DNA of 64,000 nt, from NCBI GenBank assembly GCA_022448945.1, contig JAKVCV010000004.1, forward strand, positions 1 to 64,000. The letters run 5' to 3'. Made by a program: the position numbers and the translations under genes. The notes beneath the pieces were generated by a model. That model worked only from the letters and a program-made list of their open reading frames with translations, was not told where the DNA came from and searched no databases. This stretch comes from Saprospiraceae bacterium. Its GTDB lineage: Bacteria > Bacteroidota > Bacteroidia > Chitinophagales > Saprospiraceae. Positions 36,015-44,608 of this stretch are shown in pieces (position 1 is the stretch's first letter; the number at the start of each line of letters is the position of its first letter).

Positions 36015-37640
36015 TTATGAGTTATCAGAAACAATTTTTAACTCTAAAGGAGGTGCCTGTTTTTGGGTAAGTCGCGATACTATAATAATACTAATCAAAC
36101 CACATAGCATAGATAGTGTTCTGAATGGAAAAAGAACGGCAACACGGACTCCGTCAATAATTTCTTCAGACGCATCTATGATCGGATAATCAATAAAGGT
36201 AGGGATGCCAAGTGTAGAATCTCCACCCCCAAAACGAAGTATCGCTGCTATAAAGAATCCAGATATTGCACCATATCGATTTGCTTTAGGGTCAAAAAGT
36301 GAACAAACTAAAGCGGGAAATAATAAACAGTATACAAAATCGCTACAGAGAAACCAAAGTGCATAAATACTTTTCACTTGTAGTGCTATTAATGTCGCAG
36401 CAATACCAATTATCCAAATACAAGATTTTATTACTTTTGCTAATTGTTCAGAACTAATGTTTGGATTCATTAAAGGACGATATACATTCCAACTGGCCAT
36501 TGAAGAAGAAGATAAAATGGAAGAATCAGCAGAAGACATTACAGCAGCAGCAACTGCACCTAAACCAATCGTCGCTACAATAGGTGGGGTCATAGATTGC
36601 ATTACTGAAGGTAGTATCTCTAGGCTATTCGTAGGGGCTCCACCTAAAGCACTCCAATCAGCTACATTTCCAATGACTCCTATCATAATAGGTGGAATTG
36701 CTGCAAAGAGACACACAATTCCGGCAAGTACAGATAAATTACGTGCTGTATTTTCATCTTTGGCAGACAAAACTCTTTGAAAATAAACTTGCCATGGTAT
36801 ACCACCCAGTATTAGTAATAAAGCAAAATCCCACCAGTTCCAGTAATAAGCCCCCAATGCTTCTTCACTAGGCAATAAAGATGCTGCAGCACCAAACTTG
36901 ATCTGATATGCTTCCCACGCGGTATCCCATCCTCCAACAAAATCGAGGGCATAAGGTATGGTAATACACAAACCCAATAAAAGCAAAATCATCTGTACAA
37001 CATCTGTCAATGCTACTGCCCACAAACCTCCTAGAGCTGTGTAGGCAATCGCAATAAGGGCTGATAGAATAATTGAGCTATAAAAATCTAGGCCTAAAAC
37101 TACACCAAAGGTAGATCCTAATGCAGATAAAATTGCTGCAGTCCAAAATATCTCACCAGTCAATGCAGGAAAGAAAAACAATGTAGCAGTCTTTTCCCCA
37201 TATCGTTGTGCTAAAGGATCCAGCATTGTTTTGAATTGATAGCGACGCATTTTTTTTGCAAAAAACAAACCACCAATGATTAAACTTATCGCATATCCCC
37301 ATGGTGCTTGTACCCAAACCAATCCGGAATTGTATGTAGCTTCGGCTGCTCCATTAATATATCCACCTCCAATCCAAGTGGCACTCATTGTAAAAATAGC
37401 GACCCATAAGGGAATCGATCGGCCGGCAAGCATCACTTCTTCTTCACTGTTCTTTTGCCCTTTTTTGCTGGCAATATAACTACCCATAAAAAAAATAAGA
37501 CCATAGAAAAAAAGCATGGAAATAAATCCTCCCCAAAAAACTTCTTTGTTGCTAAAAAAGTATAAATATAAACCGACTGAGGAGAGTAAACCAACCATAA
37601 CAAAGGTCGGAAGGAATGCTTTTACAGGTGTTTTTTCCAT
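36015..37640 (-). CDS. Sodium/solute symporter, resembling the animal high-affinity choline transporter
   Basis: 541 residues with about 13 transmembrane helices, SSS (SLC5) fold: a sodium-coupled inner-membrane uptake system. Several stretches recall animal CHT1 (SLC5A7) more than bacterial PutP or PanF: TMSATWIGGGYINGAAEA, IIGGLFFAKKMR, ALTDVVQ, LGGIPWQVYFQRVL, and AVMSSADSSILSSSSM, all in the same order and spacing. Substrate choline is therefore a reasonable hypothesis but not proven; other quaternary amines or organic acids are possible. No betaine biosynthesis gene lies nearby. It precedes the CoA-binding gene by 47 nt. The start codon is the ATG at 37640 on the minus strand. Confidence 0.85.
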   Translation of the reverse strand: MEKTPVKAFLPTFVMVGLLSSVGLYLYFFSNKEVFWGGFISMLFFYGLIFFMGSYIASKKGQKNSEEEVMLAGRSIPLWVAIFTMSATWIGGGYINGAAEATYNSGLVWVQAPWGYAISLIIGGLFFAKKMRRYQFKTMLDPLAQRYGEKTATLFFFPALTGEIFWTAAILSALGSTFGVVLGLDFYSSIILSALIAIAYTALGGLWAVALTDVVQMILLLLGLCITIPYALDFVGGWDTAWEAYQIKFGAAASLLPSEEALGAYYWNWWDFALLLILGGIPWQVYFQRVLSAKDENTARNLSVLAGIVCLFAAIPPIMIGVIGNVADWSALGGAPTNSLEILPSVMQSMTPPIVATIGLGAVAAAVMSSADSSILSSSSMASWNVYRPLMNPNISSEQLAKVIKSCIWIIGIAATLIALQVKSIYALWFLCSDFVYCLLFPALVCSLFDPKANRYGAISGFFIAAILRFGGGDSTLGIPTFIDYPIIDASEEIIDGVRVAVLFPFRTLSMLCGLISIIIVSRLTQKQAPPLELKIVSDNS

Positions 37641-37764
37641 TAATAGATTGTTTTGCTTTTTAAGTTAAGGAAGCTTGACATATAAAATTACAAAAATGAT
37701 ATATTTTATCTTTTATTTACAATCAATGATAAAAATTAATTAACTATAGTAATTCTATATTTGC

Positions 37765-37803
37765 AAAAAAAAATGCGTTTCCAGTAACTACCGGAAACGC
37801 ATT
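37765..37803 (-). terminator. Rho-independent terminator of htpG
   Basis: 11-bp inverted repeat AATGCGTTTCC (37772-37782) with GGAAACGCATT (37793-37803), loop of 10 nt. On the minus strand it is followed by a T-run from 37771 down to 37765. It lies 33 nt past the htpG stop codon. Confidence 0.8.
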
Positions 37804-37835
37804 CATATTTATAAAACACAATATAAATTATTTAC

Positions 37836-39695
37836 CTATTTCATCAGATCAACTGAGTTTTTGATAAAATCTGTTAATTCAGATCCTTTTAACATGCCGT
37901 TGTGTAAACGAGCAAGGTCAAAAAGATGTTGTGCTTTGGATTCGTCATTGTCTTTAAGAATATTTCCAACAACTTCATGATTTGTATTTACTACAACATT
38001 AAACATATCTCCCATATTCATTGTCATACCTTGCATTGCAGACATTTCCTGCATGCGACGCATAAACTCTGGACGTGTAATAAGAATTGGCAAATCGTTA
38101 GGTGATAAAGCTTCTAATTTAACTGAAGCACCTTGAGCATTTACACATTTGTTAAATATTTCTTCAACACTTTTTTGTTCTTCTTCAGAAAGGACAGATT
38201 CACGTGTTTCACCTTTGTCAATCAATTTATCTGCAGTGTCAGAATCTACCCTTACGAAAGTGACTTTATCCAACTTGCGTTCCAATGCCTGAATAAAATG
38301 TACATCGATCATGGTTTCCATATTCAATACATCATATCCCAGTTCTTTAGCACCCTGGATGTATGAATCATGCTCTTCTTTATTGTTGGTATAGATAATT
38401 ACAGTTTTATCATCTTTATCTATCTGATTTGCACCTACTTTCTCCTGATATTCTTCTATAGTAAAATAATCAGCATCAACATTTTCTAACATGAGGAATG
38501 TTTGTGCTTTATCTGCAAATTTTTCTTCAGTAACAAATCCATATTTTACAAAAACACCCATGTTCTCCCACTTGGCTTCGAACTCTTCGCGCTCTTTACG
38601 GAACATTTCATCTAAACGGTCTGCAACTTTTTTAGTAATATAATCTGTAATTTTTTTAACATTACGATCGCTTTGCAAATAACTACGGGAAACATTAAGA
38701 GGAATGTCTGGTGAGTCAATAACACCATGAAGCAAGGTTAAAAATTCTGGAACAATTTCTTTTACCTCGTCTGTAACATAAACCTGATTAGAGTACAAGT
38801 GAATTTTGTTCCTTTGTATTTCTAATTGATTCCCTAATTTAGGGAAATATAATATACCTGTCAGATTAAATGGATAGTCAATGTTAAGATGTACCCAAAA
38901 TAATGGCGTATCCCCGGTAGGATGTAATTCCCTGTAAAATGCCTGATATTCTTCATCAGTTAATTCAGAGGGTTGTTTTTTCCATGCTGGATTTGTATTG
39001 TTAATGATGTTTGGAACTTCAATACTTTTTTTCTCCTCTGTACCATCTTCTTTAGTTATTGTTTCGTCTTCAAGATATTCTGTACGTGTTCCAAATTCAA
39101 TTTCAATTGGCAAAAACTTACAATGCTTGTTTAGCATTTCACTAATCCTGTAGTTTTGAAGATATTCAGCACTTTCTTCACTGATATGTAAGACAATGTC
39201 TGTACCATAATTTTCTTTTTCTATATCTTCAATTTCATAGTCAGTATTCCCTGTACATGTCCATTTTACTGCAACACTGTCTTTTTTGTATGATTTTGTC
39301 AATACTTCTACTTTGTCTGCAACCATAAAGGAAGAGTAAAATCCAAGGCCAAAATGACCAATTATGGATGCTTCTTCTTTGTATTTTTCAACAAATTCTT
39401 TTGCAGAAGAAAAAGCTACCTGATTTAAATATTTAATTACTTCCTCCTCTGTCATTCCAATTCCTCTATCGGAAATAGTTAATGTTTTAGCATCAGCATC
39501 TATAGACACTTTGATAGTAGTATCAGTGACTTCTTCTGATACTTCACCGCGTCTTGAAAGTGTTAAAAGTTTATTGGTTGCATCGGTTGCGTTAGCTATT
39601 AGTTCACGTAGGAAAATTTCCTGGTCTGAATATAAAAATTGTTTGATGATCGGAAAAATATTTTCCGTTTCTACAGAAATACTACCCTTTCGCAT
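37836..39695 (-). CDS. htpG: Molecular chaperone HtpG (Hsp90)
   Basis: 619 residues, cytosolic Hsp90-family ATPase. The GHKL ATP pocket is intact: ELIANATDATNK, ISDRGIGMT, and GHFGLGFYSSFM. The middle domain carries NVSRSYLQSDRNVKKI with the catalytic arginine loop. The C-terminal dimerisation domain is shorter than in eukaryotic Hsp90, as usual in bacteria, and there is no MEEVD tail. It stands alone as a transcription unit with its own terminator, and a candidate control site lies upstream (39779-39805). Confidence 0.97.
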   Translation of the reverse strand: MRKGSISVETENIFPIIKQFLYSDQEIFLRELIANATDATNKLLTLSRRGEVSEEVTDTTIKVSIDADAKTLTISDRGIGMTEEEVIKYLNQVAFSSAKEFVEKYKEEASIIGHFGLGFYSSFMVADKVEVLTKSYKKDSVAVKWTCTGNTDYEIEDIEKENYGTDIVLHISEESAEYLQNYRISEMLNKHCKFLPIEIEFGTRTEYLEDETITKEDGTEEKKSIEVPNIINNTNPAWKKQPSELTDEEYQAFYRELHPTGDTPLFWVHLNIDYPFNLTGILYFPKLGNQLEIQRNKIHLYSNQVYVTDEVKEIVPEFLTLLHGVIDSPDIPLNVSRSYLQSDRNVKKITDYITKKVADRLDEMFRKEREEFEAKWENMGVFVKYGFVTEEKFADKAQTFLMLENVDADYFTIEEYQEKVGANQIDKDDKTVIIYTNNKEEHDSYIQGAKELGYDVLNMETMIDVHFIQALERKLDKVTFVRVDSDTADKLIDKGETRESVLSEEEQKSVEEIFNKCVNAQGASVKLEALSPNDLPILITRPEFMRRMQEMSAMQGMTMNMGDMFNVVVNTNHEVVGNILKDNDESKAQHLFDLARLHNGMLKGSELTDFIKNSVDLMK

Positions 39696-39778
39696 GGTTG
39701 TTTATCTTTTTGAGTGAATAATTGTATTAATTTAAGTATATCACCCTTTTACCAAATCTTATTCCATTGCTTAATGAA

Positions 39779-39805
39779 CTGACAAATTGACTTTTTGCCT
39801 GTCAG
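39779..39805 (-). promoter_or_regulatory. Inverted repeat upstream of htpG
   Basis: CTGACA (39779-39784) and TGTCAG (39800-39805) are complementary 6-mers 15 nt apart, about 84 nt upstream of the htpG start. On the minus strand a TTTG and, about 21 nt later, TAAGATTTG follow, resembling but not matching the Bacteroidota -33/-7 promoter. It may be a stress-response control site; it is not a CIRCE element. Confidence 0.25.
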
Positions 39806-39854
39806 AAGGAGTGTTTTTTGGCAGTTATTTTTTAGAAAATTATCTTATCAGACA

Positions 39855-39888
39855 AAAAAGACCGTATTCAATTGAATACGGTCTTTTT
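39855..39888. terminator. Palindromic terminator of the T9SS protein gene
   Basis: Perfect 34-bp palindrome (core GACCGTATTCAA and its complement) with A-run and T-run ends, 27 nt past the stop of the minus-strand T9SS gene at 39915. Confidence 0.85.
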
Positions 39889-39914
39889 GCAAGTATTGTA
39901 AGATTTGGTAATTT

Positions 39915-40907
39915 TTATCTTTTGACTATTTTTTGTGTTACTATGTTGTTGTTGCCTGTAACCTGCAGATAATATACGCCTGAAGTTAAATTCCCCAAGT
40001 TTAATGTTATCATTTGTTCACCTACACTCAATTCATTGGTTTCCACATAAACAATACGTCCGGTTGCATCAAATATTCTAAGTGTATGTTCTCCACCATT
40101 TTCGGTTGATATTCCTGTTGATATCTGGTCAAGGAACGGATTTGGATTTACAGCAATTTTAAGTGTTGCACTGCCTTCCAATTTAGTGTTGTTAGTCATT
40201 GATGAAACAATAAAATGACTATGGTTTGATGGCATAGAATCTGTGGCATAACAGATCTCATTGACACCATTTGTGCATCCTACAGCAGATAATAGTCCAA
40301 TCGAAGCATTAATGCTTCCCAATGCTAGGTTTAAGCCGGCTAGAGATGTAGAACCTCCACCAGAAAAAGCACCAAGAAATGAAAGTAGGTCAGTCATATC
40401 ATTCACATCACTACTATCCATTATGCCTGCAGCATTTAACGAGTCACATACACCTGGACTAGGTGCAGCATTATCAAGCGTACTACAACAATCCCCTGTA
40501 CCAAAAATTGGACTATTGTGTAATATTGCCTGAACAGCTAGTTTAATTTGCTGAATATCATATGAAAATAGTGCAAGTGAAAAAGTGTCACCTACAGACA
40601 AGCCCAAACTAGCTGGAGAAACTTGTCCATCAAGGCTGGAAGCAATAATTGCCCATCCCATATTGTCAGATGCCATGCTGTCATGTAGCATTACTACAAA
40701 TTCTGTATTAGGAATCGTATTTGATGGCGATGGGTTTGTAGTAGGAACGGGAGCAACAGTAGTATCAGTTAAATATAGACTTGTTGTAGATCCGTCCAGT
40801 AATCCAGAAGTAGCACCACAAGCTGTCCATGTTTGGGCAGAAATGTTTGCCGAAAAGTGAATAAACACAACACATGTTAAAAGTTGTAAACATTTAAAGA
40901 GGTTCAT
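39915..40907 (-). CDS. Secreted protein of unknown function with T9SS sorting domain
   Basis: 330 residues: signal peptide (LLTCVVFIHFSANISAQT), a body rich in Thr/Ser/Gly with two cysteine-containing segments (GDCCSTLDNAAPSPGVCDSL), and a C-terminal type A sorting domain (IAVNPNPFLDQISTGIS, then LTSGVYYLQVTGN). Export through the T9SS and surface or extracellular location are expected. The body (about 25-240) has no recognised family; the alternation of hydrophobic strands suggests a beta-rich adhesive or structural role, but that is a guess. Single-gene unit ended by the palindromic terminator. Confidence 0.75.
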   Translation of the reverse strand: MNLFKCLQLLTCVVFIHFSANISAQTWTACGATSGLLDGSTTSLYLTDTTVAPVPTTNPSPSNTIPNTEFVVMLHDSMASDNMGWAIIASSLDGQVSPASLGLSVGDTFSLALFSYDIQQIKLAVQAILHNSPIFGTGDCCSTLDNAAPSPGVCDSLNAAGIMDSSDVNDMTDLLSFLGAFSGGGSTSLAGLNLALGSINASIGLLSAVGCTNGVNEICYATDSMPSNHSHFIVSSMTNNTKLEGSATLKIAVNPNPFLDQISTGISTENGGEHTLRIFDATGRIVYVETNELSVGEQMITLNLGNLTSGVYYLQVTGNNNIVTQKIVKR

Positions 40908-41119
40908 AATTTTTGGTTTTAATAAAAAAGAAAGTAATTAAATATAGTTTTTATACTATTTTTTTTGTGCAGACAAATATAAAAAAAAATACAAGTGTAT
41001 CACGTTAAGAACTAATTTTTGTTTCATATTCTATAGTTCTTTATATTTTTTCATAGCTGTAAACTACTATACAAAAAAACATATGGTACGGTACATTTGG
41101 TAAATTAACATATAATTGT

Positions 41120-41515
41120 TTAAGGTAATTTTGTCCATAATTGCTTGCCACCGGGCGCATTTTGGTATCCCTCGCTTACTATTTCTAAGGTGGTGTCACT
41201 TTTCATATTTATAATGGAATTATAAGAAAGCGTATCGGCGCTGAGATCTAACAAATTAAAATCTCCTGCTTCTGCAATTGATGCTATGTTAGTCCATTTT
41301 TTTGTTCCAACTACAAAATCACTACTAGCAGGTACATAAACAATAGTTCCAATATTATTGTCAATCGAAATTTCCATGCTGTCCGAACGCACATCAGTGC
41401 TCCAGACTCTAAGCCAGGTTCCTTGTAAAATATCGAGAGAGTATTCGGGTTCAGGGACCTGGCAAGCGCTAATACCCAGGAAAAAGATAATAAGGATAAA
41501 TAGTAATGGTTTCAT
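41120..41515 (-). CDS. Small lipocalin-like lipoprotein
   Basis: 131 residues, signal peptide with lipobox GISAC (Cys18). After the cysteine, LDILQGTWLRVWSTD resembles the LxGTW opening of lipocalin-like beta-barrel lipoproteins common in Bacteroidota, and the remainder alternates short strands (DSMEISIDNN, GTIVYVP, SDTTLEIVSEG). A small outer-membrane or periplasmic ligand-binding barrel is likely; ligand unknown. Confidence 0.65.
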   Translation of the reverse strand: MKPLLFILIIFFLGISACQVPEPEYSLDILQGTWLRVWSTDVRSDSMEISIDNNIGTIVYVPASSDFVVGTKKWTNIASIAEAGDFNLLDLSADTLSYNSIINMKSDTTLEIVSEGYQNAPGGKQLWTKLP

Positions 41516-41657
41516 TTGAAAATGTGCTTCATAACTGTTACAGCAGAGATAGATTCTGGCAACAATATAAATGAAATAAATTTTTATTCAATAATTATAG
41601 TAAATAAAAAGTATTTGATTTCAAGGGATTAAAAGAAAAGCATATAGATATTCCAGC

Positions 41658-42404
41658 TTAGGTTTTAGTCAACTTGACATAGAAAGTCATTGCTTCTTCC
41701 AATGGAGCATTCTCAATAAATTCAGGTATTTCATAATCTATCTTTCCTCCGGGATGAATGGTAACTAATTTAAGACCAGTTCCTTCAAGTAATAGTTTAA
41801 GATCGGCAGGGGTGTAGCAGCGAAGTGATTGATTGACAATATTTTTGGGATATGCTTTGCGCCACCATTGATCAATAAGTCTGCAATTATTGGCATCAAA
41901 GTCATATTGACGCATACAGTTTCCCAGATCCATGCTCTTGCCGCGCGCCACTCCACCCCAGTACAATGAAGATCCTATTTCTATGACCGCACAACCTTTA
42001 GGTTTAAGCCAGGAATAGATTCGTTTTAATAATCTCCTTTGATCATTATCATTTCCTATCCCAAAGCTATCAAAATAGCATATCAGATCATATTGTTGTT
42101 CAAATTCATGTCTGTAAAAATCATTATTTATAATCTCAATATTGATTTTCATTTTTTCAGCTAGCTTTCTGGCATGATTCGTTGAAGATTCCAATAATTC
42201 TATCATTGTTACATCATGACCTGATTCTGCAAGTGCAATTGAAGTTTGTCCCCCTCCCGCACCAAGTTCCAAAATCATTTTTTCAGAATTGTCAGAAAGC
42301 TTATGTATTAATTTTGCCCTTTCTCTATGACGTTCTTCTACATCTACCAGGTAGACTCCAAACCATTCATTTTGGCAGGTATAAAATTCTTTTACCCAAT
42401 CCAT
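41658..42404 (-). CDS. SAM-dependent methyltransferase
   Basis: 248 residues, class I Rossmann methyltransferase. Motif I is LELGAGGGQTSIALAE (about 45-60), motif II acidic end MIELLES, post-II NNDFYRHEF and YDLICYFDSFGIG (motif IV). It resembles the methyltransferase domain 25 group that acts on small molecules. No membrane segment. Substrate unknown. It is a single gene, divergent from the small membrane-protein operon at 42591. Confidence 0.85.
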   Translation of the reverse strand: MDWVKEFYTCQNEWFGVYLVDVEERHRERAKLIHKLSDNSEKMILELGAGGGQTSIALAESGHDVTMIELLESSTNHARKLAEKMKINIEIINNDFYRHEFEQQYDLICYFDSFGIGNDNDQRRLLKRIYSWLKPKGCAVIEIGSSLYWGGVARGKSMDLGNCMRQYDFDANNCRLIDQWWRKAYPKNIVNQSLRCYTPADLKLLLEGTGLKLVTIHPGGKIDYEIPEFIENAPLEEAMTFYVKLTKT

Positions 42405-42590
42405 TTTTTTTGTTTTTATCCGTTTAGATATCTCTGGTTCTGTTCAGAAAAACCAAAATTAATTGATAAATATTTTTTTTGATTAGATTTTTATGTAATA
42501 ATTGATGAAAATAGTAAAAATCTGTAACTTTAGATTTTATAATACAACACTTACCATTTATTATAAATGATCTGAAAAAATTTTAATACT

Positions 42591-43034
42591 ATGTTGAACG
42601 GTATCAAACATGCTCATTCCGGTCTTAGGTGGGTCGTTCTTGCTTTATTGCTTTTTGCAATTTTCAATGCATTCAATGGATGGCGTCAGAAGAAGTCTTA
42701 TACATCGAAGGATAAAAAAATTCATTTGTTTACTATGATTTTTGTCCATATTCAGGTGTTGATAGGGCTCCTGTCTTATTATTTAAATTGGGGAGCTAAA
42801 GTTAATTTCAAAAGTGGAATGGGAGACCCTTTAATGCGGTTTTTTACGGTTGAACATTTAACAATAATGCTTTTAGCTTTAGTTGTTATTACTTTTGGCT
42901 TTAGTCGTTCCAAAAAAATTATTGAAACTCCTAGACGCTTCAGATTTATCTTTATTACTTATTTAGTTGGTTTAGCGTTAATTCTTGCTGGCATCCCATG
43001 GCCATTTAGAGAATTGGGAGCAGGGTGGTTCTGA
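42591..43034 (+). CDS. Small four-helix membrane protein (cytochrome b-like)
   Basis: 147 residues, about four transmembrane helices (about 13-33, 47-70, 86-105, 122-140). Conserved-looking histidines occur at membrane edges: KHAHSGLRW at 7-15, LFTMIFVHIQ, and EHLTIM, a pattern like small haem-binding b-type membrane proteins. A haem role is therefore plausible but unproven. The SKKIIETPRRFRF loop is cytoplasmic by positive-inside rule. It heads a three-gene plus-strand unit with the FKBP-like and TPR lipoproteins (gaps 39 and 3 nt). Confidence 0.7.
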   Translation: MLNGIKHAHSGLRWVVLALLLFAIFNAFNGWRQKKSYTSKDKKIHLFTMIFVHIQVLIGLLSYYLNWGAKVNFKSGMGDPLMRFFTVEHLTIMLLALVVITFGFSRSKKIIETPRRFRFIFITYLVGLALILAGIPWPFRELGAGWF

Positions 43035-43073
43035 TCTGTTTGAAAGTGTTGAGATTTAAAAATTATCAAGATA

Positions 43074-43484
43074 ATGAAAAGCCTTATGTCTGTTTTTTGG
43101 CTTAGTTTGATCTGTATCTTAATTTTTTCTTGTCAAAAGAAAGTCAAGACGGATGAGGAACTCTATTCCCGAACTATCTTTACAGATGATGCCCATAAAA
43201 CCAAGATTCAATCAGGAGATACAGTAACGATTAGGTACTGGTTGAAAAATGGAGATAAAGTTATTATGAGCTCAGATATGTCTACTCAACCAACTATTTT
43301 GCATATTCCAGAAAAAGAACAATTGAGTAAATTCGAAAGGCCACTCATGTGGCTGGGATTAGGAGATAGTTGTATAGCGCAAATCAATGCAGATGAGGCA
43401 GTTGCAGAATTGCTTTCCTATAGAGAAAATTTTAAAACAGGTGATAAGGCAACTTTTGTCTATAAAGTTCTAAAGATTCAATAA
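43074..43484 (+). CDS. FKBP-like lipoprotein
   Basis: 136 residues, signal peptide with lipobox IFSC (Cys20). The mature part has the order of an FKBP domain: GDTVTIRYWLKNGDKV, then LHIPEKEQLSKFERPLMWLGLGDSC, and a final TGDKATFVYKVLKIQ. The usual aromatic active-site residues are largely not identifiable, so isomerase activity is uncertain and a chaperone-only or structural role may apply. Outer-membrane lipid-anchored location expected. It is followed after 3 nt by the TPR lipoprotein, implying coupled expression. Confidence 0.65.
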   Translation: MKSLMSVFWLSLICILIFSCQKKVKTDEELYSRTIFTDDAHKTKIQSGDTVTIRYWLKNGDKVIMSSDMSTQPTILHIPEKEQLSKFERPLMWLGLGDSCIAQINADEAVAELLSYRENFKTGDKATFVYKVLKIQ

Positions 43485-43487
43485 ATA

Positions 43488-44489
43488 ATGCGTCAATTTG
43501 GGTTTATATTAATTTTTCTGGTTTTAATATCCTGTAATAATGAAATAGGTAAGGAACAGGAGATTATTAAAGGAATGGAAAACGCTGTTGAAAATAATAG
43601 TAGTGATATTTTTATACGACCACTTATTGCAAATTATTTAAACTATTGCAGTGATTTTTCAGAAGATAAAATGTGTCCTGTATACTTGTACCGCTCTGCA
43701 GTTTTGTATTATAGAGTAAATAATTACAATGAGGCTTCGGCCAATTTAGAAACTATTCTTAGGGAATACCCAGAGACTGAAATCCTTGAAGATACCTACC
43801 TTACGCTTGCAATGTTAAACGTGAAAAAATTACGAAACAATAATAGGGCAGAAGCATTGTATAATGAATATCTAATAAAATATCCCGAAGGCAAAGGTCG
43901 ATTAGCTGCAGAATATTTTTTTAGGCCTGATAAAGAAAAATTACAGGACTTTATCGATAATATATTAAGGGAAATTAATGCGCTTCCAAGAGGGCAGGAA
44001 GCTAGCAATGGAAAATTAAATGCGCTGATGTTTGCCTATGCCAACTTTGTTAAAGCAAATCCAGATGCACCGCTTTCAGCATCATATTGTCTTCAGGGAG
44101 CAAAATTAGCAATGCATTTGAATCTTCATCTTATTGCTATTCAGTTTTTGGATAAGATATATAGAGACTATAAGGATTTTTCAGAATACCCTCAGTCATT
44201 ATTAATGTTGGCACTTGAATATGATACTAATATTAAGCTTTATCTTAGAAAAGGCAAATATGTTTCTTCTCCATTAAATGAACACATTACTGCTCAAACA
44301 CTTCAAGGAATTGATGTAGTTGCTTATGGTGGTAAGCTATACAAGGAAATACTGGATCGTTATCCCAATCATGAAGTTGCTCCCTCTGCAAAAAATGGTT
44401 TGTTGAACTTGGGTAAAAAAACCAATAAAGTAGTAGAGGAGTTTGTGTTTATACAAGATTCATTAAAACGTGCTAAAAACACTAATTGA
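43488..44489 (+). CDS. TPR-containing lipoprotein
   Basis: 333 residues, lipobox LISC (Cys16). The body is helical and carries tetratricopeptide-like repeats, clearest at VLYYRVNNYNEASANLETIL and the following EDTYLTLAMLNVKKLRNNN, and again near DRYPNHEVAPSAKNGL. Protein-protein scaffolding in the periplasm is likely, similar in layout to outer-membrane biogenesis lipoproteins, though it is not BamD by motif. It starts 3 nt after the FKBP-like gene, so the two products probably cooperate. Followed by a strong terminator. Confidence 0.75.
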   Translation: MRQFGFILIFLVLISCNNEIGKEQEIIKGMENAVENNSSDIFIRPLIANYLNYCSDFSEDKMCPVYLYRSAVLYYRVNNYNEASANLETILREYPETEILEDTYLTLAMLNVKKLRNNNRAEALYNEYLIKYPEGKGRLAAEYFFRPDKEKLQDFIDNILREINALPRGQEASNGKLNALMFAYANFVKANPDAPLSASYCLQGAKLAMHLNLHLIAIQFLDKIYRDYKDFSEYPQSLLMLALEYDTNIKLYLRKGKYVSSPLNEHITAQTLQGIDVVAYGGKLYKEILDRYPNHEVAPSAKNGLLNLGKKTNKVVEEFVFIQDSLKRAKNTN

Positions 44490-44526
44490 TCAAAATTGCA
44501 TTTTTGATATTTAAGTTTAAAATAAA

Positions 44527-44562
44527 GAAAGGCTGCTTTTTCAATCGAAAAAGCAGCCTTTT
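44527..44562. terminator. Bidirectional terminator
   Basis: 15-bp inverted repeat AAAGGCTGCTTTTTC (44528-44542) with its complement (44547-44561), 4-nt loop, followed by T-rich sequence. It separates the plus-strand TPR lipoprotein gene from the convergent acyl-CoA dehydrogenase gene. Confidence 0.85.
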
Positions 44563-44608
44563 CTGTTTCTATTATTTATTCACCACTTTAAAAAGCAGGG
44601 GATTTTTG

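Noticed and set aside
36457-36780. Plus-strand 107-codon ORF within the symporter gene
   Set aside because: It is antisense to conserved transmembrane segments and has no independent support.
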